Shown here: positions 9,605-18,540 of the stretch, piece by piece | Numbering within the stretch: position 1 is the stretch's first letter | How the letters are laid out: each line of letters starts with the position of its first letter | Origin: Aminobacter ciceronei | Lineage (GTDB): Bacteria; Pseudomonadota; Alphaproteobacteria; Rhizobiales; Rhizobiaceae | Assembly: GCF_014138625.1 (NCBI RefSeq) | Contig: NZ_JACJHY010000012.1 | Span: 62,001-126,000 of the forward strand | Direction of reading: 5' to 3' | DNA length: 64,000 nucleotides | Translations under genes and position numbers: made by a program | The notes under the pieces: generated by a model | What the model was told of the DNA's origin: nothing | The model's database searches: none | What the model saw: the letters and a program-made list of their open reading frames with translations, nothing else

Positions 9605-9631
9605 AAAAACCCGGCCAATGGCCGGGTTTTT
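9605..9631 (-). terminator. Rho-independent terminator after carD
   Basis: A 12-bp perfect stem (9605-9616 with 9620-9631) with A-run and T-run edges and a 3-nt AAT loop lies 24 bp beyond the carD stop codon. On the minus strand the stem ends in a T-run. The symmetric A/T edges could also stop transcription from the other side. Confidence 0.85.
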
Positions 9632-9654
9632 CATAGCGGATCTTACAAGCCCTA

Positions 9655-10239
9655 TCAGGCAGCTTCTTCCTGCTCGGCGTCGGCTTCTTCGTTGTCAGCC
9701 TTGGTGCCGCGCTTCGGACCCTTGTTGAGGTTGGTCTCGATGAGACGGACAGCCTCGGTCTCCGACAGGCGGTTGACCGCTGCCAGTTCGCGCGCCATGC
9801 GGTCGAGCGCTGCTTCATAAAGCTGGCGCTCGGAGTAGGACTGCTCCGGCTGGTTGTCGGCGCGATAGAGGTCGCGCACGACCTCGGCGATCGAGATCAG
9901 ATCACCGGAATTGATCTTCGCATCATATTCCTGGGCGCGGCGCGACCACATGGTGCGCTTGACGCGGGCGCGGCCCTGCACGACCTTCAACGCACGCTCG
10001 ACATAGTCGGTCTCCGACAGCTTGCGCATGCCGATGGACGTTGCCTTGGCGACCGGCACCTTGAGGCGCATCTTGTCTTTCTGGAAATCGATTACGAACA
10101 GCTCGAGCTTGTGTCCCGCCACTTCCTGCTCGTCGATCGATACGATCTGGCCGACGCCGTGCGCCGGGTAGACAATGTACTCGCCAGTCTTGAAACCGTG
10201 ACGTGCTGCGGATTTCTTCTGCGGGATGGAAGTTGCCAT
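9655..10239 (-). CDS. carD: CarD/CdnL-family RNA polymerase-binding transcription regulator
   Basis: Global regulator that binds the RNA polymerase beta subunit and stabilises open complexes at rRNA and other promoters, known from mycobacterial CarD and alphaproteobacterial CdnL. It has 194 residues: an N-terminal RNAP-interaction domain (TGEYIVYPAHGVGQIVSIDEQEV), a helical DNA-binding part (MWSRRAQEYDAKINSGD) and an acidic Glu-rich tail. The ATG at 10239 follows AGGAG. It lies downstream of fdxA, with its own candidate promoter in the 359-bp gap and a strong terminator behind it. Confidence 0.92.
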   Translation of the reverse strand: MATSIPQKKSAARHGFKTGEYIVYPAHGVGQIVSIDEQEVAGHKLELFVIDFQKDKMRLKVPVAKATSIGMRKLSETDYVERALKVVQGRARVKRTMWSRRAQEYDAKINSGDLISIAEVVRDLYRADNQPEQSYSERQLYEAALDRMARELAAVNRLSETEAVRLIETNLNKGPKRGTKADNEEADAEQEEAA

Positions 10240-10515
10240 ACGCCCTGAACTCCTTCTTGTGACACCGGCCCGCCGAGGCCGGTTGATCGGGACGGTCGCA
10301 AAACGCGACCTTCTGCCGCACGACATTCGACCCCCAATCGGAAGAGCCTGGACCGGCAAACCGCAAAACGTTGCGACCGCCGGGCCCAGATTACTCTGGT
10401 CCGGATTAGGGTTGTCACCTTTCAGTGAATTAGGCTATGCGCCATAAATCGACGTTGTGTCATCGGCATGTTGGGCTAGCTCTAACACAAAAAGTCGGAA
10501 GAATCAAGATTTTGC

Positions 10516-10543
10516 TGCATACGCGAACAATCTGCCGCGTCAA
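10516..10543 (-). promoter_or_regulatory. Candidate housekeeping promoter of carD
   Basis: In the 359-bp fdxA-carD gap the minus strand carries CTTGACG (around 10544-10538) and TATGCA (10521-10516) with 16 nt between the hexamers, close to the rhizobial sigma-70 pattern CTTGAC-N17-CTATAT. The leader to the carD ATG would be about 270 nt. I see no other feature in the gap. The spacing and -10 match are only moderate. Confidence 0.35.
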
Positions 10544-10598
10544 GAGTCGACGGCGGCTCTCAATCCAACGATCTAGCGCCATTTAGGGCGCGCTACCC

Positions 10599-10937
<339 letters not shown>

Positions 10938-11085
10938 GAAGCAGGCTCCGGGACTTCCCGTAGTTTGTATCTTTCGGGTGAGGTATCCCCTTTGCGGGGT
11001 CGTTGCAAGGGCGGCCATTCCGCGCAGAAGCACGTTTGCGGAACGTAATTCTCAACTTCGTTGCCGCCGCTCCAGAGCCTTTGCG

Positions 11086-11469
11086 TCACTGGTCGCGCAG
11101 CCTGTCGGTGGCCCGCCGTTCTTTCTTGGTCGGACGGCCACTGCCAACCTCGCGCAGCGGCGGCCTGGCGTCGGGCGGCGCCTCATCCCTCGGCGTGGGT
11201 GCGGGAGAGATGTCGTCGTAGAGCTTGCGTGCTTCTTCGGCCGGCCCGCGACGCTCGCCAGCCAGCAGAATCTTGTAGACCAGGATACGACGATCGAGCG
11301 TAATCGTCAGCACGTCGCCTGCCTTGACGATGTCGGAGGCCTGGCTGAGCTTCTGGCCGTTGCACCTGACGCCGCCAGATTGCGCGAGCTTGGCGCCAAG
11401 CGAGCGCGACTTGACCGCGCGCGAGAAGAACAGCCACTTGTCGATGCGCTGTCTTCCCTCGCCGGCCAA
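11086..11469 (-). CDS. S4-domain RNA-binding protein (Hsp15-like)
   Basis: Small RNA-binding protein, 127 residues. An N-terminal S4 fold (RQRIDKWLFFSRAVKSRSLGAKLAQSGGVRCNG) resembles Hsp15/HslR, which in E. coli recycles stalled 50S subunits carrying nascent chains. The C-terminal 40 residues are Pro/Arg/Lys-rich and probably disordered. It starts 5 bp after the helicase stop, so the two are almost certainly co-transcribed, suggesting a joint RNA-handling role. Whether it does the Hsp15 job here is inference. Confidence 0.88.
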   Translation of the reverse strand: MAGEGRQRIDKWLFFSRAVKSRSLGAKLAQSGGVRCNGQKLSQASDIVKAGDVLTITLDRRILVYKILLAGERRGPAEEARKLYDDISPAPTPRDEAPPDARPPLREVGSGRPTKKERRATDRLRDQ

Positions 11470-11474
11470 GGCGC

Positions 11475-14400
11475 TTACTTCTTGAGCTGGTCGCGCAGCG
11501 CGGCGAGCTTGGCGAAGGGCGAATCCGGATCGATGCGCACCGGACGCTCCTCGCGTGGCTTGGGCTGGAAGGCGGGCTTGCCCTTGGGGCCGTTGCGGTC
11601 GCCGCCGTGCCTGTCGCCCTGCGGACGCTCATTGCGATTGCGGTGTTCGGGACGCCCACCCTCGCCCTGCGGCTTGCCGCCGGGCTTGCGGTCGAAACGC
11701 GGACGGCCGCCATCACGGCCTTCGCCACCCTCGCGCCCGCCACTGCGGTTGCCCTCGCCCTGGCCCTGACGGGCTGCGGGTGCGCCGGCGGCACGCTGCT
11801 CGCGCTGGCCGCCGCGTGGGCGATTGTCCTGGCGATGACGCGGGCGCTGCTCGAAGCGGCCCTGACGCCACAAAAGGATCGGCTTGGGTTCTTCGGCAGG
11901 CTCCGCGGCGGCAGTTGCCGGCTGGGCTTCGGCTGCAGCAGTCTCGACGGCCGCCGCTTCCGACAGCGTTTCGGCTACAGGTTCTGCGACGGCTTCCACT
12001 TCTGCGGCGGGTGCAGCAACTGCCTCGGGTTCGACGGCAGGCTCGGCCGCCACTTCGGCCACGACCTCAGCTGCAACCTCGGCAACAGCTTCCGGCGCCT
12101 GCTCGGCATCCGCTTCCTGCGCGTCTTGGGCAAATGCTTCCGTGGAAACCTCGGCGGCCTGGCCGGCAGCGGCAGCTGCCGCTGCGGCCTTGTCGGCCTG
12201 CGCCTTGGCCACGGCCTCGCGCGTGGCAGCGTCGATCGTCTCGAGCTTGTCCTTGACCTCGGCAGCCGGCTTCGGCTCGGCGCGATAGCCGAGGCCCTTG
12301 AGGATTTCTTCCATGTCGTCGCCGGTTGCGCCGAGGATCGACATCATCTGCGGCGTGACGATGAAGGCGCTGCCGTCATAGGCACCGTCAGGACGCGCAC
12401 CGATGCCCTGCTTCCAGGCAAGCGCCGGGCGGATCAGATCGGCGAGACGTTCGAGAATGTCGACACGCACGGCGCGGCGGCCAAGATTGCGGAATCCGGC
12501 GAGCTTGTAGAAGGTCTTGTCGAAAGCCTGATCGATGACAACAGACGTACGGCCGGCGGCCAACGCATGGACGACATCGCCGAAGCCCGGCTTGTCCTTG
12601 CCGTCATTCTTGAGCGCCCAGAGCAGTGTCACCAGGCCGGACGGTGCCGGCTTGATCATCGCCGGTACAAAGACGTGGTAGGCGCCGAAGCGGACGCCGA
12701 GACGGCGAAGTGCTGCGCGACCTTCCTGGTCGAGCGACTTCACCTCGTCGGCGATGTCGCGGCGATTGATCAGGCCGAAATTCTCGACCAACTGGAAAGC
12801 GATGCCACGACCAATGCCGGAAAGCTGTTCGCCGGCCTTGAGATCGACCAACGGCTTGAGCAGCGACTCAATCTGGAAATTGACGAAACGGTCGGCGCGC
12901 GCCGCGACCTTGTCACGGGCCGGGCCCGTCAGTTGCTCGTCGGCGAGCAGCACGACGCGCGGCTTGAGCGCGTCCTCGCCCTCGACCAGCGTGCCGATCG
13001 GCGCGCCGATCCAGCGCAGAACGCCGTCGGAGCCAAGCGCGATATCGCCATTGGGCGACGCCGAGAAACGCTCCGCGCGGGCGTCGAATTCTGTGGCGAG
13101 CGCCTTCTGCGCTGCCGTGCGCACGGCCTTGGCATCTTCTCCGCCAGCGCTCTGATCTGCGGTGAAACGGAACCCTTGCAGTTCGCCGACATGGTGGCCC
13201 TCGACGAGGACAGTTCCGGACGGGCTTATTTCGGCTTCAAGCATAGTGTTTTCTCTAAGGCGGCGCATGAGGACGGAAGTCCTGCGGTCTACAAAGCGTT
13301 TCGTCAACCGCTCATGCAGTGCATCCGACAATCTGTCTTCGATGTTTCGCGTTTTTTCTTGCCAGTGTGCCGGATCGGCAAGCCAGCCAGGGCGGTTTGA
13401 GACAAAAGTCCAGGTCCGGATCTGTGCGATCCGGTGGGAGAGCGTGTCGATGTCGCCTTCGGTGGAATCGGCGCGGCGCACCTGTTCGGCCATGTAGTTT
13501 TCGTCGACATGACCGTTGCGGGCGAGATCGTCATACATCGACGCAATGAGGTCGGCGTGCTGGGCAGGCGCAATCCTGCGATAGTCGGGCAGCGCGCAGG
13601 TCTCCCACAAAAGGGCGACACGTTCGCGACCGGTGGCGAGCGAGCGGATGTTTTCGTCACGCGACAGGTGTTCGAGCGCCTGGGCGTCGACCGCAGGCAG
13701 CGCCCGCGTCAGGCCCTCGACGGGCGCCACCGTGTCGATCGAGCGCTTGAGCGTGTCGAGGCTTGTGAAGTCGAACGAAGCGGTGCGCCACTGCAGCACC
13801 TTCACCGGCTCGAAATCGTGCCCTTCGATCTTCTCGATCAGCTCCTCGTCGAACGGATCGACCTGGCCGGTAACGCCAAAGGTGCCGTCGCGAAGATGAC
13901 GGCCGGCACGGCCGGCGATCTGGCCAAGCTCGGCGGCGGTCAGCTGGCGATACTGGTAGCCGTCGAACTTGCGGTTCTGGGCAAAGGCAACATGGTCGAC
14001 ATCGAGATTGAGGCCCATGCCGATGGCATCTGTGGCAATCAGGTAGTCGACGTCGCCGGACTGGTAGAGTTCGACCTGGGCGTTGCGGGTGCGTGGGCTG
14101 AGCGCGCCGAGCACGACGGCAGCGCCGCCCTGCTGACGGCGGATGAGCTCGGCGATGCCATAGACCTCATCCGCCGAAAAGGCGACGATGGCCGAGCGGC
14201 GCGGCAGGCGCGTCAGCTTCTTGGAGCCGGCATAGGCAAGATGCGACAGGCGCGGCCGGGTGACCACCGACACGCCCTTCAAAAGCTTCTGCAGGATGCC
14301 GTGCATGGTGGCAGCACCCAGCAGCAGCGTTTCGTGCCTGCCCCGCAGGTGCAGGATGCGGTCGGTGAAGATATGGCCGCGCTCGAGATCGCCGGCGAGC

Positions 14401-14723
14401 TGTACCTCGTCGATGGCGACGAAGGCGGCATCGGTCTGACGCGGCATCGCCTCGACGGTGCAGACGGAATACTTGGCACCGGCCGGCAGGATCTTCTCCT
14501 CGCCGGTCACCAGCGCAACCTTATGGGCACCAACCTTCTCGCAGAGCCGGCCATAGACCTCGCGGGCAAGCAGCCTGAGCGGCAGGCCGATGATGCCGCT
14601 TTCATGCGCGACCATGCGCTCGATGGCGAGATGCGTCTTGCCGGTGTTGGTCGGCCCGAGGACCGCTGTCACATCGCGACCCGACAGGATCAGGGGGTCA
14701 TTCTGCTTGGAGTGAACATTCAT
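11475..14723 (-). CDS. SUV3-like superfamily 2 RNA/DNA helicase
   Basis: Large helicase of 1082 residues related to the mitochondrial SUV3 RNA helicase. The N-terminal half has Walker A GPTNTGKT (23-30), DEVQ (105-108) in place of DEAD, and late helicase motifs (ATDAIGMGLNL, QIAGRAGRH). The middle holds the SUV3-type C-terminal region. From about residue 830 the chain is low complexity: Ala/Glu/Val repeats, then an Arg/Gly/Gln/Pro-rich basic segment resembling RGG RNA-binding tails. It heads the minus-strand cluster helicase, S4 protein, fdxA, carD. In mitochondria SUV3 works with a nuclease in RNA decay; a matching role here is inferred. Confidence 0.88.
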   Translation of the reverse strand: MNVHSKQNDPLILSGRDVTAVLGPTNTGKTHLAIERMVAHESGIIGLPLRLLAREVYGRLCEKVGAHKVALVTGEEKILPAGAKYSVCTVEAMPRQTDAAFVAIDEVQLAGDLERGHIFTDRILHLRGRHETLLLGAATMHGILQKLLKGVSVVTRPRLSHLAYAGSKKLTRLPRRSAIVAFSADEVYGIAELIRRQQGGAAVVLGALSPRTRNAQVELYQSGDVDYLIATDAIGMGLNLDVDHVAFAQNRKFDGYQYRQLTAAELGQIAGRAGRHLRDGTFGVTGQVDPFDEELIEKIEGHDFEPVKVLQWRTASFDFTSLDTLKRSIDTVAPVEGLTRALPAVDAQALEHLSRDENIRSLATGRERVALLWETCALPDYRRIAPAQHADLIASMYDDLARNGHVDENYMAEQVRRADSTEGDIDTLSHRIAQIRTWTFVSNRPGWLADPAHWQEKTRNIEDRLSDALHERLTKRFVDRRTSVLMRRLRENTMLEAEISPSGTVLVEGHHVGELQGFRFTADQSAGGEDAKAVRTAAQKALATEFDARAERFSASPNGDIALGSDGVLRWIGAPIGTLVEGEDALKPRVVLLADEQLTGPARDKVAARADRFVNFQIESLLKPLVDLKAGEQLSGIGRGIAFQLVENFGLINRRDIADEVKSLDQEGRAALRRLGVRFGAYHVFVPAMIKPAPSGLVTLLWALKNDGKDKPGFGDVVHALAAGRTSVVIDQAFDKTFYKLAGFRNLGRRAVRVDILERLADLIRPALAWKQGIGARPDGAYDGSAFIVTPQMMSILGATGDDMEEILKGLGYRAEPKPAAEVKDKLETIDAATREAVAKAQADKAAAAAAAAGQAAEVSTEAFAQDAQEADAEQAPEAVAEVAAEVVAEVAAEPAVEPEAVAAPAAEVEAVAEPVAETLSEAAAVETAAAEAQPATAAAEPAEEPKPILLWRQGRFEQRPRHRQDNRPRGGQREQRAAGAPAARQGQGEGNRSGGREGGEGRDGGRPRFDRKPGGKPQGEGGRPEHRNRNERPQGDRHGGDRNGPKGKPAFQPKPREERPVRIDPDSPFAKLAALRDQLKK

Positions 14724-14821
14724 TCTAAGGAACCGCCCTCGGCGCCGGGCCCACCCGGCGTTGCGCCGCTTTCACGACGACTGGACACATAGGGATTTGC
14801 GAGACGAAGCGAAAGCGGAAT

Positions 14822-14855
14822 GTTCCAGATTTAAGAGTTGGAACGAGTCTGGAAC
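14822..14855. promoter_or_regulatory. GTTCCAGA/TCTGGAAC inverted repeat upstream of the helicase
   Basis: GTTCCAGA (14822-14829) and TCTGGAAC (14848-14855) are exact reverse complements, with an extra TTGGAAC in between. It lies about 100 bp before the helicase start. It could be a regulator site or transcript hairpin; it does not fit the EcfG promoter spacing. Confidence 0.4.
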
Positions 14856-15175
14856 GAATCAGCGACGAATCACTGACTCCGGCAGATTCAGGTTTTGTTC
14901 ACCCCAACATATAGATTTCGTGCTGGCAAGTCGCACCACATGCAGATTCTCTAAAGTGGCCCGTTTCATGCTTTGGCCCACTGCTGTTAACCTTTGCCGG
15001 CCAAGCGCCCGAACGCTCTGGCAAACCCGACGCAAAATAATGATTTTGTTGATGTTTCCTATCTCCGGGTTAACGCTGGAATCGTCGATGAGCGGCATTT
15101 CGTTAAGATTTGAACCAAATGCGGAACGAACAGGCGACGAATCACTGATAGGACAAGTTTCCTGATTTGTTCACC
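14831..15175. repeat. Diverged 73-bp direct duplication
   Basis: Positions 14831-14903 and 15103-15175 align without gaps at a constant offset of 272 bp. By my count 52 of 73 positions match, including the 15-bp identical core GCGACGAATCACTGA, TTAAGA at the left edge and TTTGTTCACC at the right edge. The constant offset argues for a true duplication or paired sites rather than chance words. Confidence 0.7.
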
Positions 15176-15199
15176 GCTAGATGTTGTGTCTTCCCCAAC

Positions 15200-15243
15200 G
15201 ACTCCACCGATTATCCACCGTGGAGTCACAGGCTTGTCCACAA
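15200..15243. promoter_or_regulatory. Inverted repeat and DnaA-box-like words upstream of aqpZ
   Basis: GACTCCAC (15200-15207) and GTGGAGTC (15220-15227) form an 8-bp inverted repeat. TTATCCACC (15211-15219) and TTGTCCACA (15235-15243) each differ at one position from the DnaA box TTATNCACA. Two weaker TTGTTCACC words occur at 14895 and 15167. The function is unknown. Confidence 0.35.
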
Positions 15244-15464
15244 CAGGCTCCCGGGCGCGTTAATCTTTGCGTGCCAAAGCGGCACACCGCTGGTTCGACG
15301 AAAATATCTGTGATTGCATTACGTTAAGGGAACCACACCCGTTGAATGCGACAGCGAGGCATGTCTCCATCCGCATGTTGAGTCTGCGCGGCGGGGATTG
15401 CCCAGGCGGGGCCTCCGGAAAATGCGGCGCACCACGCAGGCGCACGACATCTGGAGGGAAGATC

Positions 15465-16154
15465 ATGAGCAAACGTCTATTCGCCGAGTTCCTCGGCACA
15501 TTCTGGCTTGTCTTTGGTGGTTGCGGCAGTGCGGTGCTTGCGGCTGCGTTTCCCGAACTCGGCATCGGCTTTGCCGGCGTAGCCCTGGCATTCGGCCTGA
15601 CCGTGCTGACCATGGCCTATGCCGTCGGCGGCATCTCGGGCGGCCACTTCAACCCCGCAGTCTCTGTCGGCCTGATGATGGCCGGTCGCTTCGAAGCCAA
15701 GAACCTTGTGCCTTATGTCATCGCCCAGCTTGTCGGCGCCATCGTCGCCTCGACGGTGCTCTACCTCATCGTCAGCGGTAAGGCCGACTTTGCCGGTATC
15801 GGCGGCTTCGCGACCAACGGCTATGGCGACGCTTCACCCGGCAAATATGGCCTGACCTCGGCATTGATCATCGAGGTCGTTTTGACCTTCATGTTCCTGA
15901 TGATCATCCTGGGCTCGACCCATGGACGCGTGCCGGCCGGCTTCGCACCGATCGCCATCGGCCTTGCGCTGACGCTTATCCACCTGATCTCGATTCCGGT
16001 CACCAACACCTCGGTCAACCCGGCCCGCTCGACCGGACCGGCGCTGTTCGTCGGCGGCATCGCCCTGCAGCAGTTGTGGTTGTTCTGGGTAGCCCCGATC
16101 GTCGGCGCGGCGATCGCCGGCATCGTTCACAAGGCGATGTTCGAAAAGGACTGA
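15465..16154 (+). CDS. aqpZ: Aquaporin Z
   Basis: Inner-membrane water channel of the MIP family, 229 residues with six hydrophobic segments. Both pore NPA motifs are present: HFNPAVS in the first half and SVNPARS in the second; the Arg after the second NPA and the small side chains nearby fit a water-selective filter. The ATG at 15465 ([16 protein letters not shown]) follows GGAGGGAA and is the canonical AqpZ start; the frame is open about 200 bp upstream. It is transcribed alone and ends at a convergent terminator. Confidence 0.95.
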   Translation: MSKRLFAEFLGTFWLVFGGCGSAVLAAAFPELGIGFAGVALAFGLTVLTMAYAVGGISGGHFNPAVSVGLMMAGRFEAKNLVPYVIAQLVGAIVASTVLYLIVSGKADFAGIGGFATNGYGDASPGKYGLTSALIIEVVLTFMFLMIILGSTHGRVPAGFAPIAIGLALTLIHLISIPVTNTSVNPARSTGPALFVGGIALQQLWLFWVAPIVGAAIAGIVHKAMFEKD

Positions 16155-16172
16155 GCCTCACCGGCCAGACGC

Positions 16173-16200
16173 GAAAACGGCGCCTTGCGGCGCCGTTTTC
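16173..16200. terminator. Convergent terminator between aqpZ and phaB
   Basis: A perfect 12-bp stem (16173-16184 with 16189-16200) with a TTGC loop, edged by an A-run on the left and a T-run on the right, lies between the two convergent genes. It can serve both directions. Confidence 0.88.
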
Positions 16201-16226
16201 TTGTTTCGGGGCAGCAAGCCCGACGG

Positions 16227-16949
16227 TCAGACGAAATATTGTCCGCCGTTTGCGGACAGGGTCGCGCCCGTGATGAAGCCCGATTGTTCCGATGCCAGGA
16301 ACACCACGCAGCGCGCGATCTCTTCAGGCTCGCCGAGCCTGCTGACCGGGATCTGGGCGATGATCGATTCCCGCACCTTTTCCGGAACCGCCATCACCAT
16401 CTCGGTGGCAATGTAGCCGGGACAGATGACATTGACGGTGATGCCGGCGCGGGCGCCTTCCTGGGCCAGCGCCTTGGTGAAGCCGATGTCGCCTGCCTTG
16501 GAGGCCGAATAATTGGCCTGGCCGGCCTGGCCCTTCTGGCCGTTGATAGAGGAGATGGTGATGACGCGGCCGAACTTGCGGTCACGCATGCCGCTCCACA
16601 GCGGATGGGTCATGTTGAAGGCACCGTTCAGGTTGGTGTCGATGACTTCCTTCCACTGCTCGCGCGTCATCTTGTGGAACATCGAGTCGCGCGTGATGCC
16701 GGCGTTGTTGACCAGCACCGAGACGGGGCCGAGGTCAGCCTCGACCTGCTTGATGCCGGCCTCGCAGGCGTCGTAGTCGGCGACCGACCATTTGTAGACC
16801 GGAATGCCCGTCTCGGCCTTGAACTTCTGCGCAGCTTCGTCATTGCCGGCGTAGTTGGCCGCAACCGAGTAGCCCGCCTCCTTCAGCGCGATCGAAATAG
16901 CAGCACCGATGCCGCGCGATCCTCCGGTAACCAGTGCAACCTTGCTCAT
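16227..16949 (-). CDS. phaB: Acetoacetyl-CoA reductase
   Basis: NADPH-dependent reductase that makes (R)-3-hydroxybutyryl-CoA for PHB synthesis. It is an SDR protein of 240 residues with cofactor motif TGGSRGIG, NNAG, and catalytic Tyr147/Lys151 in YSASK. The sequence ends in GGQYFV, typical of PhaB. The ATG at 16949 is preceded by an AGGGGAAA site. It lies downstream of phaA on the same strand, separated by a terminator-like hairpin. The PHB synthase phaC is not in this window. Confidence 0.95.
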   Translation of the reverse strand: MSKVALVTGGSRGIGAAISIALKEAGYSVAANYAGNDEAAQKFKAETGIPVYKWSVADYDACEAGIKQVEADLGPVSVLVNNAGITRDSMFHKMTREQWKEVIDTNLNGAFNMTHPLWSGMRDRKFGRVITISSINGQKGQAGQANYSASKAGDIGFTKALAQEGARAGITVNVICPGYIATEMVMAVPEKVRESIIAQIPVSRLGEPEEIARCVVFLASEQSGFITGATLSANGGQYFV

Positions 16950-16981
16950 GCGTTTCCCCTTTTCTGCTGCTTGATGGACTG

Positions 16982-17017
16982 CCCTTGCGACAGGCTTTTC
17001 CCTTGCGAGAGGCTTTT
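16982..17017. repeat. 18-bp tandem duplication in the phaA-phaB spacer
   Basis: Two adjacent 18-bp units, 16982-16999 and 17000-17017, differ at one base. They lie between the phaA terminator and phaB, so they fall in the phaB leader or promoter. Confidence 0.7.
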
Positions 17018-17024
17018 AGAGACA

Positions 17025-17052
17025 AAAAGGGCGGCACATCGGCCGCCCTTTT
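17025..17052 (-). terminator. Terminator-like hairpin after phaA
   Basis: An 11-bp stem (17025-17035 with 17042-17052) has a 6-nt loop and A-run and T-run edges, 10 bp beyond the phaA stop codon. It implies that phaB is transcribed partly or wholly from its own promoter. Confidence 0.8.
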
Positions 17053-17061
17053 GTTTTCGAT

Positions 17062-18246
17062 TTACATCGCCTCGACACACATCGCGACGCCCATGCCGCC
17101 GCCGATGCACAGGGTCGCCAGACCCTTTTTCGCACTGCGCCGGCGCATTTCGTAGACCAGCGTGTTGAAGACGCGGGCGCCGGACGCGCCCACCGGATGG
17201 CCGATGGCAATGGCGCCGCCATTGACGTTGACGATCGCCGGATCCCAGCCCATGTCCTTGTTGACCGCGCAGGCCTGTGCGGCGAAAGCCTCGTTGGCTT
17301 CGACCAGGTCGAGATCGCCGACCGACCAGCCGGCCTTTTCCAGCGCCTTGCGCGACGCCGGGATCGGGCCGGTGCCCATGATCTGCGGGTCGACGCCGGC
17401 TGTCGCCCAGGAAACGATGCGGACCAGCGGGGTGAGGCCGCGGCGTACAGCCTCGGCTTCGGTCATCAGCACGACAGCGGCAGCGCCGTCATTAATGCCG
17501 GAGGCATTGCCGGCGGTGACGGAACCTTCCTTGTCGAAGGCAGGCCGCAGCTTGGCAAGCGAATCGAGGGTCGCACCGTGGCGGATGTATTCGTCCTGGT
17601 CGACGATGGTGTCGCCCTTCTTGCCCTTGATGGTGACCGGAACGATCTCGTCCTTGAAGCGGCCTGCAACCTGCGCGGCTTCGGCCTTGTTCTGCGAGGC
17701 GACGGCGAACTGGTCCTGCTCGTCGCGGGTCAGCTGCCACTGGCGCGCGACGTTCTCGGCGGTGTTGCCCATGTGGTAGCCGTAGAAGGCGTCGGTCAGG
17801 CCGTCCTTGATCATCGTGTCGATCATCTTGAAGTCGCCCATCTTCACGCCGCCACGCAGGTGCTGGCAGTGCGGCGCCATCGACATCGATTCCTGGCCGC
17901 CGGCGACGATGATCTTGGCGTCGCCGGTAGCAATCTGCTGCATGCCGATGGCAATGGTGCGCAGGCCCGAGCCGCACAGCTGGTTGAGGCCCCAGGCGGT
18001 CGCCTCCTGCGGCACACCCGCCGCCATGGCCGCCTGGCGGGCCGGGTTCTGGCCGGCGCCGGCGGCAAGGATCTGGCCGAGGATGACTTCGTCGACTTCC
18101 CTGGGGTCGACACCGGCGCGTGCCAGCGCCTCGCGGACCGCGACTGCACCGAGTTCATGGGCCGGGGTGTTGGCGAAGGCACCGTTGAACGAGCCGACCG
18201 GCGTTCGAGCGGCGCTGGCGACGACGATGGAGGACGAGGCGGACAT
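17062..18246 (-). CDS. phaA: Acetyl-CoA acetyltransferase (beta-ketothiolase)
   Basis: Condenses two acetyl-CoA to acetoacetyl-CoA, the first step of PHB synthesis, and works in reverse in PHB use. It has 394 residues, the standard PhaA length. Catalytic residues are visible: Cys91 in [10 protein letters not shown], His350 in GHPVGASGA and Cys380 in CIGGGMG. The ATG at 18246 follows GGAGAGAAAC; the open frame upstream lacks homology. It is divergent from phaR, with TGC-rich palindromes between them. Confidence 0.96.
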   Translation of the reverse strand: MSASSSIVVASAARTPVGSFNGAFANTPAHELGAVAVREALARAGVDPREVDEVILGQILAAGAGQNPARQAAMAAGVPQEATAWGLNQLCGSGLRTIAIGMQQIATGDAKIIVAGGQESMSMAPHCQHLRGGVKMGDFKMIDTMIKDGLTDAFYGYHMGNTAENVARQWQLTRDEQDQFAVASQNKAEAAQVAGRFKDEIVPVTIKGKKGDTIVDQDEYIRHGATLDSLAKLRPAFDKEGSVTAGNASGINDGAAAVVLMTEAEAVRRGLTPLVRIVSWATAGVDPQIMGTGPIPASRKALEKAGWSVGDLDLVEANEAFAAQACAVNKDMGWDPAIVNVNGGAIAIGHPVGASGARVFNTLVYEMRRRSAKKGLATLCIGGGMGVAMCVEAM

Positions 18247-18362
18247 GTTTCTCTCCAGACTTCGTTTGACGAATGGTTCTGGCGCCTCGAGACATTGGCG
18301 CTCATGACTTTTCTTGCCCGTTCCAGGACCCGAGTCAAACCGGAAAATCAACGGATCGCCGA

Positions 18363-18398
18363 TGCTGCGGCCGCACTGCAGCAATGCTGCGCAGCATT
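18363..18398. promoter_or_regulatory. TGC-rich palindromic region between phaA and phaR (candidate PhaR operators)
   Basis: A cluster of CTGC/GCAG words includes the perfect 16-bp palindrome AATGCTGCGCAGCATT (18383-18398) followed by a T-run. PhaR of Paracoccus denitrificans binds TGC-rich sequences of the CTGC-N-GCAG type, so these are plausible sites for autoregulation of phaR and repression of phaA. The palindrome plus T-run could instead be a terminator. Confidence 0.5.
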
Positions 18399-18540
18399 TT
18401 TTTTGCCGGCGTTGCCTCGCCTTGCCTTCTCGCAGTGCACAAACCACTTGGATTTGCGATTGCTTTGCGCTTATCCTCGTGGCCGGCGAAATGTTACCGG
18501 CTGCTTACACGGCATTCCGGTCTTCCGGGGGAGGATGCTG

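Larger units (their letters stand above)
14724..15464. other. 741-bp intergenic region between helicase and aqpZ
   Basis: This divergent promoter region has lower GC than its flanks. It holds an inverted repeat upstream of the helicase, a diverged 73-bp direct duplication and several DnaA-box-like words, listed separately. Short open frames inside it show no family resemblance. Promoters for both the helicase and aqpZ should be here. Confidence 0.6.

Noticed and set aside
14848-14875. GGAAC before the helicase as a possible EcfG promoter.
   Set aside because: No CGTT occurs at 16 or 17 nt downstream on either strand.
15200-15243. Chromosomal replication origin.
   Set aside because: DnaA-like words are few and imperfect, and the usual oriC neighbours (hemE and others) are absent; kept only as a weak observation.
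16982-17017. CRISPR-like repeats.
   Set aside because: Only two adjacent 18-bp units without spacers; a plain tandem duplication.
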